DNA of 64,000 nt from Jeotgalibacillus sp. ET6 (GTDB taxonomy: Bacteria > Bacillota > Bacilli > Bacillales > Jeotgalibacillaceae): the NCBI RefSeq assembly GCF_029667115.1, contig NZ_JARUIU010000005.1:1-64000 (forward strand). Direction: 5' to 3'. Position numbers and translations under genes: made by a program. Numbering within the stretch: the stretch's first letter is position 1; every line of letters starts with the position of its first letter. Shown piece after piece: positions 8,415 to 18,411 of this stretch. Under the pieces are notes generated by a model. That model was not told where the DNA came from. It saw nothing but the letters and a program-made list of their open reading frames with translations, and ran no database searches.

Positions 8415-9253
8415 ATTTCTCCCTCCAATTCCACAATTTTTCTATTGGTCATCTCAAGCGCTTTTTCCATGCCTTTTCTCAGCGTGCTTGTCGTAATAAA
8501 TTTATTTAAATCGATTCCCAGATTCACAATTGTCTGGGCAATCTCCGGCCGAATTCCAACAAGCATGCATCGCGCGCCGACCAAGTGAACGGCTTCTGCA
8601 GCCTGAATCACGTGGTGAGCGACCATTGTATCCACTACAGGTACACCCGTAATATCTATGAGAACCACTTCTGCTCTGTGGCTTACAACACCTTCAAGCA
8701 AATTTTCCATTATCAGTTTAGCACGTTCAGTGTCGATTGTTCCCACCAAAGGCATTATTGATATATGTTCCACTACAGGAATCAATGGAGCTGACAATTC
8801 CTGCAGGGCAATTTTCTGAAGTGAAACGGTCTTTTCCCACGTAGATGCATATGTATGGATTATTTCATTTGACAAAGGCGCCATCCATTCATCCAGAGAT
8901 TCCAAATATTCACCTTCACGTTCTTTTGAAACGACGCCTTGCTTGATCAGGTCATCGTGCACAAGATGGATAAATGTCCTCAGCCCCGAGACGACAAAGG
9001 TAATCGGCCATCCCAGCCGGACGACTTTCTCGGAAAACATCTGCAGCTTGCTTTTATATTCACGGTCTTTTTCACCCAGATTAAGCAGAATCAAGTCGAC
9101 AAATTCATAGCTTGTCCCTTGAAATACTTGTTCTGAAACGACATTGACCATCCGTTCATCCGCTTCTTCCTTTACGCGGTCGATCCACTCTTCAATCAAT
9201 TCCCCTTTTCTTGATTTTATATGAGCGATTACTTCATTGTACAATCCGTTCAC
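8411..9253 (-). CDS. rsbRA: RsbRA stressosome co-antagonist and sensor
   Basis: This 280-residue protein has an N-terminal non-heme globin-like sensor region (about 1-140) and a C-terminal STAS domain (about 155-270). The STAS phosphosite threonines are in [12 protein letters not shown] and in the TTSTLRKG loop. It forms the turrets of the stressosome. It is the first gene of the rsb operon and has its own SigA-type promoter at 9298-9326. Confidence 0.95.
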   Translation of the reverse strand: MNGLYNEVIAHIKSRKGELIEEWIDRVKEEADERMVNVVSEQVFQGTSYEFVDLILLNLGEKDREYKSKLQMFSEKVVRLGWPITFVVSGLRTFIHLVHDDLIKQGVVSKEREGEYLESLDEWMAPLSNEIIHTYASTWEKTVSLQKIALQELSAPLIPVVEHISIMPLVGTIDTERAKLIMENLLEGVVSHRAEVVLIDITGVPVVDTMVAHHVIQAAEAVHLVGARCMLVGIRPEIAQTIVNLGIDLNKFITTSTLRKGMEKALEMTNRKIVELEGEI

Positions 9254-9297
9254 CTCTTTAAACTCTTTTGCCGTGCTTACAGCGAATCTTATTCTCT

Positions 9298-9326
9298 ATT
9301 ATAAAGCAGTATAGGTGCCCGGTCTA
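9298..9326 (-). promoter_or_regulatory. SigA-type promoter of rsbRA
   Basis: On the minus strand, TAGACC (9321-9326) and a perfect TATAAT (9298-9303) are separated by 17 bases. The -35 box is weak and the -10 consensus. It lies 45 bases upstream of rsbRA and just after the ndoA terminator. Confidence 0.65.
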
Positions 9327-9333
9327 TCCATAA

Positions 9334-9362
9334 GAAAAAAACGCTCCTTTTTCCGGAGCGTT
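9334..9362 (-). terminator. Terminator of ndoAI-ndoA
   Basis: The minus strand carries ACGCTCC pairing with GGAGCGT across a short loop, followed by seven U. It separates the toxin-antitoxin unit from the rsb operon six bases after the ndoA stop. Confidence 0.88.
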
Positions 9363-9368
9363 TCCACA

Positions 9369-9719
9369 TCAGAGGTCGACTAATCCTAAGCTGATTTGAA
9401 GAGCCTCGTCTACCTTGTCCATCATTTCATCATCGAGATGTGTTATTTTGTCAGTTAACCGCTGTTTGTCTAACGTTCTGATTTGTTCAAGCAAAATAAC
9501 CGAATCCCGTTCAAAGCCGTTTCGCTTTGAACTGATCTCAACATGGGTAGGAAGCTTTGCTTTTTGGATTTGCGCTGTTATGGCTGCGACCACCACAGTG
9601 GGGCTGAACCGGTTTCCGATGTCGTTTTGGATGATGAGAACGGGGCGGACTCCACCTTGCTCTGAACCGACAACTGGAGACAGGTCAGCAAAAAATACAT
9701 CACCACGCTTAACAATCAA
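9369..9719 (-). CDS. ndoA: mRNA interferase toxin EndoA (MazF family)
   Basis: This 116-residue toxin has the conserved MazF N-terminus ([18 protein letters not shown]), including the catalytic-region Arg in [10 protein letters not shown], and the conserved [13 protein letters not shown]. In B. subtilis EndoA cleaves RNA at UACAU. It follows its antitoxin gene by four bases and sits beside rsbRA as in B. subtilis. Confidence 0.96.
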   Translation of the reverse strand: MIVKRGDVFFADLSPVVGSEQGGVRPVLIIQNDIGNRFSPTVVVAAITAQIQKAKLPTHVEISSKRNGFERDSVILLEQIRTLDKQRLTDKITHLDDEMMDKVDEALQISLGLVDL

Positions 9720-9723
9720 AGCG

Positions 9724-10005
9724 TTATTCCCCGCTTACCAATCGTTCCACGGTATGCCCGGCCTCGTACTCGGCCTGTAATGCTTCGGATGCCATAGAAA
9801 GATTGATTTTTGCCATCTCCATGTACCCTCGTCGCATTGCATCTTGAGTCTGTTTCTTACGCCGTTCCCGCATCAACATTTTCGTCGCGCGGTAAATGCA
9901 TTCGTTGCGGCTAAGTTCTTCCTGCTCAGCAAATGCTTCCAGTTCGATTAAAAGCTGTTTTGGCAAACGTACCAAAATTTCGGATGTTACGCTGGATTCC
10001 GACAC
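9724..10005 (-). CDS. ndoAI: Antitoxin EndoAI (ribbon-helix-helix)
   Basis: This 93-residue antitoxin has an N-terminal ribbon-helix-helix domain ([20 protein letters not shown]), expected to bind its own promoter, and a C-terminal toxin-binding tail. It is cotranscribed with ndoA. Sequence between it and alr on the minus strand contains a possible TACTAT -10 box with a TTCTCA -35 box 17 bases upstream. Confidence 0.93.
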   Translation of the reverse strand: MSESSVTSEILVRLPKQLLIELEAFAEQEELSRNECIYRATKMLMRERRKKQTQDAMRRGYMEMAKINLSMASEALQAEYEAGHTVERLVSGE

Positions 10006-10163
10006 AAACTACACCTCCACCATCATTGCATACCCTATTTGATTGTTTTTTCAATATTGATAAATGTTCGTTCATCTTTCAAGTCCATTTTTATAGTACC
10101 ACTAAACGCGCCATGTGAGAAGGACCAATCGGTATATTTCTGACAATTACTTGCAAGCATTGA

Positions 10164-11321
10164 CTAAATAAGTGTATTTAATACAGAAATAGACCGCCCG
10201 TCTTTCCAGTAAACCCGCGGTACCCGTGCAGAAATAGCACATGTCACTTCGTAATGGATGGTGTCAAGATACGCTGCCACTTCATCAATCTTGATTTCGC
10301 TGTCCCCCTGTCTTCCGATCAAGGTAACTTTTGTACCTTGAGGATAGGCAGCAGGGAGTTTAATCATGCACTGATCCATGCAGATCCGCCCGACTATCGG
10401 AACACGCAGTCCGTCTACAAGCACTTCAAAGCCCTGCATTTTCCGGATCCACCCGTCAGCATATCCAATAGGAAGCGTTCCGATCCATTCTTCTCCGGAT
10501 GCTTCATAGGTCGCACCGTAGCTAATTTTCTCACCGCGCTGCAGTTTTTTTATTTGAACAATGGTTGTATGCAGTGAAAGCGCAGGAATAAGCTCCACCG
10601 GCAGCCTGTGTGCAATTTCATCTGATGGAGACAAGCCATACATAGAAATTCCAAATCGTATAATCGTAAAAAGTGAATCTTTTCTCTGTAATGAAGCTGC
10701 GCTGTTGGATGCATGCACCAGAGGCGGCTTTTCATTCAGCTCTGCGACAAGTGAAGAGAAGGTCTCCATCTGGTGGTCTGTGTATGACTTGTCCAATTCA
10801 TCCGCAGTCGCAAAATGAGTGTAGATCCCTTCAATCGAGATCACTGCTGTTCCAGCAATGACCCTTTCTATTTCTTTCAGCTCTTGAGCTGTTTTGATTC
10901 CAAGTCTCCCCATACCTGTATCGCATTTAAGATGCACGCGAAGATTGGATCCACGCGTAAGATAATCTTTTGCCTCAAGCACCCATTCTTTTGAATAGAT
11001 GGTGAGCTGTATATTATGTTCGGCTGCCAGTTCGGCATCTGCCGGCCTTGAAGCTCCAAGGACGACGACCGGCGCCAGAATTCCCTGTTTTCTCAGAAAA
11101 AGTGCTTCATCGATAAATGCCACCGCTAAATGTGTGGCCCCGCTTGAAAGAGCCGTATTGGCAACTTGTACATAGCCGTGTCCATAGGCATTCGCCTTTA
11201 CGACAGCCATAACGGCCACCTCAGGTCCAATTAATTGAGAAACCTGCTGAATATTATGCCGTATTGCATCTAAGTTCACATCAACCCATGTATCCCGGTG
11301 AAACTGTTCATTTGCCTTCAT
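10164..11321 (-). CDS. alr: Alanine racemase
   Basis: This 385-residue PLP enzyme interconverts L- and D-alanine for peptidoglycan. The PLP lysine is Lys42 in VVKANAYGHG, and the second catalytic base is the Tyr of ISYGATY in the C-terminal beta domain. I chose ATG at 11321, preceded by AAGGGTG, over an in-frame ATG eight codons upstream that lies in the base of a hairpin and has no ribosome binding site. It is between ydcC and ndoAI, the same order as in B. subtilis. Confidence 0.96.
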   Translation of the reverse strand: MKANEQFHRDTWVDVNLDAIRHNIQQVSQLIGPEVAVMAVVKANAYGHGYVQVANTALSSGATHLAVAFIDEALFLRKQGILAPVVVLGASRPADAELAAEHNIQLTIYSKEWVLEAKDYLTRGSNLRVHLKCDTGMGRLGIKTAQELKEIERVIAGTAVISIEGIYTHFATADELDKSYTDHQMETFSSLVAELNEKPPLVHASNSAASLQRKDSLFTIIRFGISMYGLSPSDEIAHRLPVELIPALSLHTTIVQIKKLQRGEKISYGATYEASGEEWIGTLPIGYADGWIRKMQGFEVLVDGLRVPIVGRICMDQCMIKLPAAYPQGTKVTLIGRQGDSEIKIDEVAAYLDTIHYEVTCAISARVPRVYWKDGRSISVLNTLI

Positions 11322-11343
11322 CTTATCCACACCCTTAGGAATC

Positions 11344-11378
11344 ATTTAAGGAGCGACTCAAAAGAATCAGCTCCTTAA
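11344..11378 (-). promoter_or_regulatory. Stem-loop between ydcC and alr
   Basis: Two 11-base arms (ATTTAAGGAGC and its complement) enclose a 15-base loop. No U-run follows in either direction. The element ends just before the alr ribosome binding site, so it may be a processing or stability element, or a weak attenuator, rather than a simple terminator. Confidence 0.6.
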
Positions 11379-11390
11379 ATAAAGATGTGG

Positions 11391-12407
11391 CTATTTTATC
11401 ATAGTACCCTGAACGGATCGAGCGACATTTACCATTTCTTCCTGTGTTAAGTCGGTTGAAGCGAGCATGTAGTCCACCCCATTGTAGGTCCATGACACAG
11501 ATTGTTCCGTGATCGATCCTACTGCAAAGCCAAGATCCACTACGTCCCCAGGGGCATCCGTTGTTGTCATCATGACCGGCGCAGCATCAAGCTTCTCCTG
11601 AATCAGCGTATAGTTCTTTTCCCCGCTGAATGTCATAATCACGCGCTTGCCTCCATCCACGTCCATTTCTTCTTCTTCATGAAGTGCTGTTCCTTCCAGC
11701 TCTACGGTCGGGTACAGCACTGCAAATGGTTCTTCTTCCTCTTCACCGTCTCCTAAAACGGGTACTTCAAGCTGTGCACCCATCATGTTTTTCTCTAAAT
11801 TAAAATCACTTTTCTCGAATGCGGCTTCAAGATCCACTTTCGTAAAGGTCAAACTGATTTTAACGTTTCCTTCAGCATCTTTTACTTTAACAGAAGATGG
11901 AGTAAGCGATTTTTTATCAAAAATCACTTCCTGCATCGGGAACATATGCTGGTGCTTGTACCGTGTTTTGGACTCAAACACATAAGAGCCATCTTTTTCA
12001 GCAAATGTAGCGGCATCATCTTCTTCAATGTCTTTAACCAGAGACTCGATTAAATACGCCTGGCTTCCATTGCTTGGCCAATCACTTTGAAAACGGAAGC
12101 TTTTATTTAAGGCAGGAGTCAAGACGAAGACACCTTCATCATTGCGGATAATCATTTGACTTTGCTTTTCTTCAGCATGCTTTAAATGCACCCGATAGTA
12201 GTTCGGCTTTGAGTACCAAACCTCTACATCGTACTCCTGCGGTTCTTCACCTGTTTCAAATACCATCTTTGCCGTTGCCTTGTACCCATCCACTTCTTCA
12301 ACTTTTTCGGATAAATCGCTTGTTGCTTCTTCTTTCGTAGTCTCTCCGCAAGCAGACAATAAAAGGACCAGACATCCAATTAACAACGACCAGACTAGCT
12401 TCTTCAT
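11391..12407 (-). CDS. ydcC: LolA-like lipoprotein (YdcC family)
   Basis: This 338-residue lipoprotein has signal peptide lipobox LLSAC with Cys20 and a LolA/LolB-like beta-barrel body that includes the typical EVWYSKPNYYRVHL segment. In B. subtilis YdcC is a sporulation-linked lipoprotein between acpS and alr, the same position as here. The Gram-positive function is not established. It probably begins the ydcC-alr unit. Confidence 0.88.
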   Translation of the reverse strand: MKKLVWSLLIGCLVLLLSACGETTKEEATSDLSEKVEEVDGYKATAKMVFETGEEPQEYDVEVWYSKPNYYRVHLKHAEEKQSQMIIRNDEGVFVLTPALNKSFRFQSDWPSNGSQAYLIESLVKDIEEDDAATFAEKDGSYVFESKTRYKHQHMFPMQEVIFDKKSLTPSSVKVKDAEGNVKISLTFTKVDLEAAFEKSDFNLEKNMMGAQLEVPVLGDGEEEEEPFAVLYPTVELEGTALHEEEEMDVDGGKRVIMTFSGEKNYTLIQEKLDAAPVMMTTTDAPGDVVDLGFAVGSITEQSVSWTYNGVDYMLASTDLTQEEMVNVARSVQGTMIK

Positions 12408-12454
12408 GGCTTCCTCCCCTTTGTTGAGTCAACGCTCCGTTCATGTGTTGGTGC

Positions 12455-12468
12455 CATATGATCATATG
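12455..12468. promoter_or_regulatory. Perfect 14-base palindrome upstream of ydcC
   Basis: CATATGATCATATG is a perfect palindrome 48 bases before the ydcC start. It has operator-like size and placement, but I cannot name a regulator. Confidence 0.3.
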
Positions 12469-12479
12469 AGACAAGCCTG

Positions 12480-12731
12480 TTAAATATTCGTAAAAACAAA
12501 TCCGGCAGCAGGAGTTGAATAGAAGATCATGACGACGTAAGCAGAAGTGAAAAATGAACGGGTACGGGCGGTCGAACCGATCTTCTTTTGGGGCTGTTTT
12601 GCTGCTTGCACCGGAATTTTATACGCGTCTTTGAACGGATGGAGCACCAGCAGACTCCTGCTTGTCAGCTCACCCCTATACCCTCTCCTTTCCTGTGCTT
12701 GTCTCTTATACAGGCTCGTCTTCATAGGGAA
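12480..12731. other. Gene-poor gap between ydcC and acpS
   Basis: A minus-strand open frame runs through this stretch, but its start lies in the acpS terminator tail with no ribosome binding site, and the peptide matches nothing I recognise. I see no convincing gene. Confidence 0.4.
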
Positions 12732-12768
12732 AATAAAAAACGCAAGAACCGGTTTCCCGTTCTTACGC
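12732..12768 (-). terminator. Terminator of acpS
   Basis: On the minus strand CGTAAGAACGGG pairs with CCGGTTCTTGCG across AAA, then six U follow. It starts within ten bases of the acpS stop. Confidence 0.88.
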
Positions 12769-12774
12769 TTTAGC

Positions 12775-13134
12775 TTATGTTTCACTGTGCTCAATAATGA
12801 CTTGCGCAGCAGCATATTCTCTTGAGTGGGTGATCGAGAGGTGCACTGCCCCCTCTGCATTCACTTTTATAAAAGGCTTGCCGTTTGAATCTTTTATAAT
12901 TTCAATATCCTGAAAAGAAAGCGATGAGCCTATACCCGTGCCGAGCGCTTTGGCATACGCTTCTTTTGCTGCAAATCTGCCGGCAAGAAATTCAATCTTT
13001 CTTTCTTCCGGATACTGCCGGTACTGCATTAACTCATTTTTTGTCAGAACACGCGCAGCCAGTTTTGGATGCCGCTGCACAACAGATCTGACCCGGTTCA
13101 GCTCGATTAAGTCGAGCCCTATTCCGCTAATCAT
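12775..13134 (-). CDS. acpS: Holo-[acyl-carrier-protein] synthase
   Basis: This 119-residue enzyme transfers 4'-phosphopantetheine from CoA to ACP. The family motifs are GIGLDLIEL with Asp8, and [18 protein letters not shown] with the metal-binding Glu at about residue 57. It is transcribed away from the rhomboid gene, with 76 bases shared between their starts. Confidence 0.97.
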   Translation of the reverse strand: MISGIGLDLIELNRVRSVVQRHPKLAARVLTKNELMQYRQYPEERKIEFLAGRFAAKEAYAKALGTGIGSSLSFQDIEIIKDSNGKPFIKVNAEGAVHLSITHSREYAAAQVIIEHSET

Positions 13135-13210
13135 CTAATCACCCTTTTTACGCAGTTTTATTGTATGATGAAAGGAATGATCCAGGTTTTACAGAGGAGG
13201 AATCATTTCA

Positions 13211-13804
13211 TTGTTTTTACGAACCGAAAGTCTATCACAATTTATTAAACTATATCCTGTAGTATCCGCTCTTGTCATCATTCACGCTGTTGTGTTTATT
13301 TTAACTTCTCTTCCAGGCAGCATCGGGGACAGTACGATGAGCTTTATGATTGGCGCAAATTTTTTGATTTCTGCAGGTGAGTGGTGGAGGCTTGTCACAC
13401 CCATTTTTGCTCATGCTGACTTATGGCATGTGCTGTTCAACACCTTTTCTCTTGTCCTGTTTGCACCGGCTCTTGAACGAATTGCGGGACATGTGCAGTT
13501 CACGGTCATTTATTTATTGACCGGCATCATTGCCAACCTGGTCACCTGGCTGATTCATCCGCCTATGTATTTATCAGTTGGGGCTAGCGGAGCCATCTTC
13601 GGACTGTTTGGTGTATATGCGGCCATCCTGTTTATTTTTAAGGAACGGGCCCCGGCAGAATTAAGACAGATCATGCTTCCCTTGCTGATTATCAGTGTCA
13701 TCATGACCTTCTTTACACCGAATGTAAACATTACAGCCCATCTCGCAGGACTCGCTGCAGGATTTTTTATCGGTCTGTTTGTGTTTAATTCCAGGAAGAA
13801 TTAA
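13211..13804 (+). CDS. ydcA: Rhomboid-family intramembrane serine protease
   Basis: This 197-residue protein has six predicted membrane helices. The catalytic dyad is Ser126 in GASGAIFG and His177 in AHLAG, and HVLFN at 73-77 supplies the conserved His and oxyanion Asn. The start is TTG after GAGGAGG. B. subtilis has the same gene (ydcA) divergent from acpS. The substrates are unknown. Confidence 0.93.
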   Translation: MFLRTESLSQFIKLYPVVSALVIIHAVVFILTSLPGSIGDSTMSFMIGANFLISAGEWWRLVTPIFAHADLWHVLFNTFSLVLFAPALERIAGHVQFTVIYLLTGIIANLVTWLIHPPMYLSVGASGAIFGLFGVYAAILFIFKERAPAELRQIMLPLLIISVIMTFFTPNVNITAHLAGLAAGFFIGLFVFNSRKN

Positions 13805-13828
13805 ACCTTTATACGCGCAGTATGAGGA

Positions 13829-14059
13829 CGAGCTTGGGACATAAGTGTCTCAAGCTCTACGACCGGTTCACTTCGCTTCAGGCGGACGCTTTCCGCAGGG
13901 ACGGCGCTGAGCCTTTTCAGGGCCTTGCCCTGTAAAGTCTCAGCTTGCCGTCATATCCTGCTGGAGTCGCCACCTTCCGCTCCGCTCACCTACTACTAGT
14001 AATAAATATGTCCTCTTTTTTTAAAACTTTTATAAGTTATGTCCCAGCCTCGTTTTTTT
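13829..14059 (+). repeat. Family A repeat, intact copy A1
   Basis: The ends form a long stem: CGAGCTTGGGACATAA (13829-13844) pairs with TTATGTCCCAGCCTCG (14037-14052) with small interruptions, and seven T follow, so the whole element could act as a terminator for ydcA. Inside are a second hairpin using part of the same left arm, and a stem in which GACGGC/GCTGAGC pairs with GTCTCAGC/GCCGTC. It sits between the convergent ydcA and ydbT genes. Confidence 0.85.
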
Positions 14060-14079
14060 GTTTCCCAATCGTCTTCCTC

Positions 14080-15597
14080 TTATTCTTCTTGCAGAGGTTC
14101 ACTTTGTTTCGCTGCACGGGATCCTTCAGGCTGATACCACTCCATCACCTTTTCCACGTCTTTCACATCCAGGTGTTTGACTGTGTTCTCACTTCCAGCC
14201 AGATACGATTTGATCGTGGCTGATAGAGTAGCGACTCTGCCTTTTCGTTGAAACCAGGTTTCTTTTAGTTCCAATGATTGAATTCTCTTTTTCTTCAAAT
14301 ACACAATCTGCTTATCAAACACACGGTACTGCATCGTCAGCTGGTCTTCGCTCAGTCGGTAGCCGGCATTTTTGTATTGCAGCCAGGAAAGACCCGCCAT
14401 AATCGGATACAGCAGCAATGACAGGAGACCAAGCGGATAAAAGAAATAGGACACCGGGGCAATGACGAACGAAATAAAAAACAGATTCCAAAACATATAG
14501 CGGAAAATAGAACGTTTTGGGGCTCCTGTAAAGTCTGTGCTCCACTCATATTCCGGCAGAATTTCTTCTAAGATCTTCGGTGCCTCGGCCGAGCGAATCA
14601 TCGGAAGCAAACGGATCGTATTCGAATCTTTTTCCAGTGCCGATCCGCCTGCACTCTCGATCGTAACAGAAGCGTATTTAAAGGGCTCTCTGAGTAAATT
14701 CTGATTAAAACGGATGCCCTGAATACGGTTGAGCGGTATGGTCGTCTGCTTTTTCTCCAAAAGTCCTCTTGTGATGATTAAATCTTTCTCCACCAGTCTT
14801 ACGGTAAAGGACGCGTAACGGATAAATGTCATGGCCACGGCAATCACCCAGGCAAAAAATAATACGAGAAAAATCATAACCGCTACAAAGAGAACGCCGC
14901 TTTGAACCACTTCAAGAAATTCATCTGCAACGGTTTCAAACGGAATAAATTCACTGAATTGCGAAAGAAAAATCAAAATACCGGAGATCACTACACCGGC
15001 TCCTCCTGATGTAGTCGCCATAATGACTAAATCCTTGACACTCATTTTGTAGAGGACTTTCCCTTCTGCTTCTTTTTCCTCTTCAGCAGGTTCCTCAATC
15101 GGCAGTCCATTTTCATCCACTGCGCCGCTTTCTTTTAGCTTCTTCTTAGCCTTTGCGATGAAAGAGTTTAGTTCATTGGCTTCCTCTTTGGTGATGGCTG
15201 TTAATTCAGCTTCCGATTCAAGTGAATTTGAACTGCCCGCTGTTTCCACCTTTATTTTTACAAGCTTTAACGGCCGGTGAAGAATGCCTTCTGAATAATT
15301 TAAGCTCTGAATTCGTTCAAATGGAATATACCGTTTCTTTTTTACGAACAAGCCATATTCAATGCGCAGCTCGCCTTCTTCGACCCGATATGTAAATCTC
15401 CACCACTTTAAAATACCGACAAATAAAATAATAATCATAAAAACGCCCATGCCGACAAATGGCAGATAATCCAGAAGAGAATCACGATCTCCCTGATTTA
15501 AAAATACCAGCACAACAAGTGGAATAAGTGCTTCTTTCAATGCTTTTACAAAATTAATGACTGCGGATACCGGATGAAGTCTTTTTTCTTCAGACAT
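14080..15597 (-). CDS. ydbT: PH-domain (bPH_2/DUF304) membrane protein YdbT
   Basis: This 505-residue protein has several membrane helices in pairs (about 15-60, 190-260 and 365-410), each followed by a bacterial PH-like domain. The repeated signature is a YRVEEGELRIEYGLF-type strand followed by IPFERIQSL, and later IPLNRIQGIRF and KKKRIQSLEL, so three PH copies are present. In B. subtilis YdbS and YdbT together give resistance to antimicrobial compounds. It overlaps the end of ydbS by eight bases. Confidence 0.9.
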   Translation of the reverse strand: MSEEKRLHPVSAVINFVKALKEALIPLVVLVFLNQGDRDSLLDYLPFVGMGVFMIIILFVGILKWWRFTYRVEEGELRIEYGLFVKKKRYIPFERIQSLNYSEGILHRPLKLVKIKVETAGSSNSLESEAELTAITKEEANELNSFIAKAKKKLKESGAVDENGLPIEEPAEEEKEAEGKVLYKMSVKDLVIMATTSGGAGVVISGILIFLSQFSEFIPFETVADEFLEVVQSGVLFVAVMIFLVLFFAWVIAVAMTFIRYASFTVRLVEKDLIITRGLLEKKQTTIPLNRIQGIRFNQNLLREPFKYASVTIESAGGSALEKDSNTIRLLPMIRSAEAPKILEEILPEYEWSTDFTGAPKRSIFRYMFWNLFFISFVIAPVSYFFYPLGLLSLLLYPIMAGLSWLQYKNAGYRLSEDQLTMQYRVFDKQIVYLKKKRIQSLELKETWFQRKGRVATLSATIKSYLAGSENTVKHLDVKDVEKVMEWYQPEGSRAAKQSEPLQEE

Positions 15598-16072
15598 CGT
15601 CTTTCGCCACCCTTGCCAGAGCAGAAATAGAATCCCTTAATGAATCTGCTTCGTCAATATCGAGCGCAGGAATTTGATGAACGGTTGCCGCTGTCGAGAT
15701 CGAAATCGTTGCTAAACGGTATTTTCTCAGAATCGGTCCCTGTTCTGTATCCACATGCTGAACCCTAACCATGGGAACGAGCGTCCTTTTTACGATAAAA
15801 ATACCGTGCTGAAGCTCTATTTCTTCTTCTCTTACTTCATAACGCCATCTTTTCCATTTTAATGTTGGAAAAATATAAACAAACAGAACGGCGTTTAACA
15901 CAGGAACCGCTGCTCCTCCCACGATAAACCAGAAAGGCCAGTCGAAAAGCACGCTCAGTGTGATGACCCCAATCCCGGCGATTCCTAAAATTCCCGTGCT
16001 GATCCAGCCATATAATTTCCAGACTGTGAGCGCTCTTTCTGAAATTCTTTTGTTTGGTTCTCTTCGGTCCAT
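15590..16072 (-). CDS. ydbS: PH-domain (bPH_2/DUF304) membrane protein YdbS
   Basis: This 160-residue protein has two N-terminal membrane helices (about 20-75) and one PH-like domain containing RYEVREEEIELQHGIF and LVPMVRVQHVDTEQGP. It is the partner of YdbT in a two-gene operon, with overlapping ends. Confidence 0.9.
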   Translation of the reverse strand: MDRREPNKRISERALTVWKLYGWISTGILGIAGIGVITLSVLFDWPFWFIVGGAAVPVLNAVLFVYIFPTLKWKRWRYEVREEEIELQHGIFIVKRTLVPMVRVQHVDTEQGPILRKYRLATISISTAATVHQIPALDIDEADSLRDSISALARVAKDDV

Positions 16073-16318
16073 ATTCTTCTCTCCAATCTGCTTGCTGCTT
16101 CTTTTCTATAGTATACTACGTACTTGCTTGATGAGATGTTTCGTTTTAGCGGGAATACGTTTAATGGGATCTTCTTAAAAAGTATTCCCATATTAAGACC
16201 AATTTTGTATACTTATAAAGACATCTTTTCCTGATTATTCAATTATTTTTAAATTTAGTGAATCTTTTGTTTTTGTTTTTCGTAATCTATTTATCATCAC
16301 TTGGAAGGAGATCAACAC

Positions 16319-16876
16319 ATGAATTCATCTTTTACAGAAGGGAATATGATTTGGATTGTCATGGGGATTATCACGCTGCTGATGGGTGTGCTGCTCGGAT
16401 TTGTTGCACCGAACTTAATTCACCTTGTTTTATTTTCAGCAGGAGATTTAATCTATATTAAAACCCCGTCCATCTCCAATATTTTATTTGGCACCGGCAT
16501 CATTTTACTTTCAATATTCTGTTTCGTTATGTATTTTCAAGCTAAAAAAGCAAAGATTGCTGCAGCAGGTCTTGTCCTTGTGTCCGTTGCTCTTATTGCG
16601 GTGAGCATCACCAATTATTCCGTGCTGCGCGATGAGCGCATTTTACACAATGAACTGCTATCCCTGAATTCCGAGGAATACAAATGGTCGGATGTCGAAG
16701 ACGCTATCTTGTTAAAGCGAAATGATGATATCCCTTATGAGACCCTCGTCCTTACGATGAATAACGGGGTTAAGCTGGATTTTGAACGCGGACCGAGTTT
16801 GGATAAACAGAAGTTCGACCGCATCGATTACATCCTGCAAAGCAATGGCATCATGTATGAACTCACAGATCGTTAA
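16319..16876 (+). CDS. Uncharacterised membrane protein
   Basis: This 185-residue protein has three predicted helices (about 10-35, 55-75 and 82-102) and then a soluble C-terminal part of about 80 residues containing LTMNNGVKLDFERGPSLDKQ, perhaps a small ligand-sensing fold. I chose ATG 16319, preceded by AAGGAG; the upstream TTG at 16301 runs through that site. It is inserted, on the opposite strand, between cshA and ydbS, which are adjacent in B. subtilis. I cannot assign a function. Confidence 0.8.
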   Translation: MNSSFTEGNMIWIVMGIITLLMGVLLGFVAPNLIHLVLFSAGDLIYIKTPSISNILFGTGIILLSIFCFVMYFQAKKAKIAAAGLVLVSVALIAVSITNYSVLRDERILHNELLSLNSEEYKWSDVEDAILLKRNDDIPYETLVLTMNNGVKLDFERGPSLDKQKFDRIDYILQSNGIMYELTDR

Positions 16877-16911
16877 AAAAAGCTGGCGGGAACATTCCCG
16901 CCAGCTTTTTT
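16877..16911. terminator. Bidirectional terminator between the membrane gene and cshA
   Basis: AAAAAGCTGGCGGGA pairs with TCCCGCCAGCTTTTT around a four-base loop. A/T runs on both sides let it serve both convergent genes. Confidence 0.93.
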
Positions 16912-16917
16912 GTTTAA

Positions 16918-18411
16918 TTAGCCTTCAGAACGAGTTGTCGAAGGACGTCTTGATGCAGGGCGCTGACGGCTGTTATAAGGCTTTGATCCGCCTTTGCTTC
17001 CGCTGCCTCCGCCGCTGCGGTTTCCACCGCGGTTGCCGTACTTTTTGTCATCTTTACGGTAAGGCTTGCCGCCTCCGCCGTGCTTTTTAGATGAAAGTGG
17101 TTTTTCAGGTGTGATTTCAACCGGTGTGCTGTCCGGCTCTTTTGTTAATGTTTTAAGTGCAGCCGCAATTACGTCTAATGCATCATTTTCATTCATTAGC
17201 TCACGTGCCAGCACTTTGTATTCTTCCAGGTTATTCTTTTCAATCGCTTCTTTTAATGAATCAACAGCAGCACGCTGCAAGCCTTCCAATGCTTCTGAAG
17301 AGCTTGGCGGACGAAGCTGCGTCATTTTCTTCTTCGTAGTTTGCTCTACAACGCGAAGATAGTTCATTTCACGCGGTGTCACAAACGTCATTGCCATACC
17401 GGTTCTTCCTGCACGGCCTGTACGTCCGATACGGTGAACGTAGCTTTCAGGATCCTGAGGAATATCGTAGTTGTATACATGTGTAACGCCTGAGATATCA
17501 AGTCCGCGGGCAGCTACATCTGTTGCTACAAGAACGTCGATGCGGCCTTCTTTAAATTTCTTTAGAACAGACATACGTTTAGCCTGAGTTAAATCACCGT
17601 GAATTCCTTCAGCCATATAGCCGCGGATTTCAAGTGCGCGGGCAAGCTCATCGACACGGCGCTTTGTACGGCCGAATACAATTGCAAGCTCAGGTGATTG
17701 AACGTTCAGAAGACGGGAAAGGACATCAAACTTTTCACGCTCATGTGCTTTCACAAAGAACTGCTCAATGTTTTCAACTGTCATTTCTTTCGCTTTAACG
17801 CTTACTGTTTCAGGGTTGCTCATGAAACGCTCAGCAATTTTACGGATCGGTCCTGGCATTGTTGCTGAGAACAGAAGCGTTTGACGAGTGCTTGGTACGT
17901 TTTTAAGGATTGACTCGATGTCATCGATGAATCCCATATTCAGCATTTCATCTGCTTCGTCAAGTACAAGAGTGTTTACATTTTCAAGCTTCAATGTACG
18001 ACGGTTGATATGGTCAAGCAGACGGCCTGGTGTACCTACGATAATATGCGGATTTTTCTTCATCGCACGAATCTGGCGCTGAATGTCCTGGCCTCCGTAT
18101 ACAGAAAGAACGCGAACGCGCTTGTCGCTTCCGATTCTGTAAAGCTCTTCTGATACCTGGATCGCAAGCTCACGTGTTGGAGCAATGATCAACCCTTGGA
18201 TATTAGGTGACTTAGCATCGATTTTTTCAAGCATAGGAATTCCGAATGCTGCTGTTTTTCCTGTTCCTGTTTGTGCCTGGCCGATGATGTCTCTGCCTTC
18301 AACAGACAATGGAATCGTACCTGACTGAATCGGTGTAGCCTCTTCAAAGCCCATACGCTTTATGGATTTTAGGATTGCTGGACTGATTGGTAATTCTGAA
18401 AAAAGTGTCAA
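16918..18411 (-). CDS. cshA: DEAD-box RNA helicase CshA
   Basis: This 497-residue protein has the full set of DEAD-box motifs: Q motif GFEEATPIQ, motif [10 protein letters not shown], motif II LDEADEM, motif III SAT, motif [11 protein letters not shown] and motif [12 protein letters not shown]. The tail from about residue 430 is rich in Gly, Lys, Arg and Ser. CshA works with the RNA degradosome and in cold-adapted translation in B. subtilis. The start is TTG at 18411, eleven bases after AAAGGAG. The untranslated leader is over 200 bases long and structured. Confidence 0.96.
   Translation of the reverse strand: MTLFSELPISPAILKSIKRMGFEEATPIQSGTIPLSVEGRDIIGQAQTGTGKTAAFGIPMLEKIDAKSPNIQGLIIAPTRELAIQVSEELYRIGSDKRVRVLSVYGGQDIQRQIRAMKKNPHIIVGTPGRLLDHINRRTLKLENVNTLVLDEADEMLNMGFIDDIESILKNVPSTRQTLLFSATMPGPIRKIAERFMSNPETVSVKAKEMTVENIEQFFVKAHEREKFDVLSRLLNVQSPELAIVFGRTKRRVDELARALEIRGYMAEGIHGDLTQAKRMSVLKKFKEGRIDVLVATDVAARGLDISGVTHVYNYDIPQDPESYVHRIGRTGRAGRTGMAMTFVTPREMNYLRVVEQTTKKKMTQLRPPSSSEALEGLQRAAVDSLKEAIEKNNLEEYKVLARELMNENDALDVIAAALKTLTKEPDSTPVEITPEKPLSSKKHGGGGKPYRKDDKKYGNRGGNRSGGGSGSKGGSKPYNSRQRPASRRPSTTRSEG

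Noticed and set aside
12480-12860. Minus-strand frame between ydcC and acpS
   Set aside because: It overlaps acpS and its terminator, has no ribosome binding site at any in-frame ATG, and the peptide has no recognisable feature.
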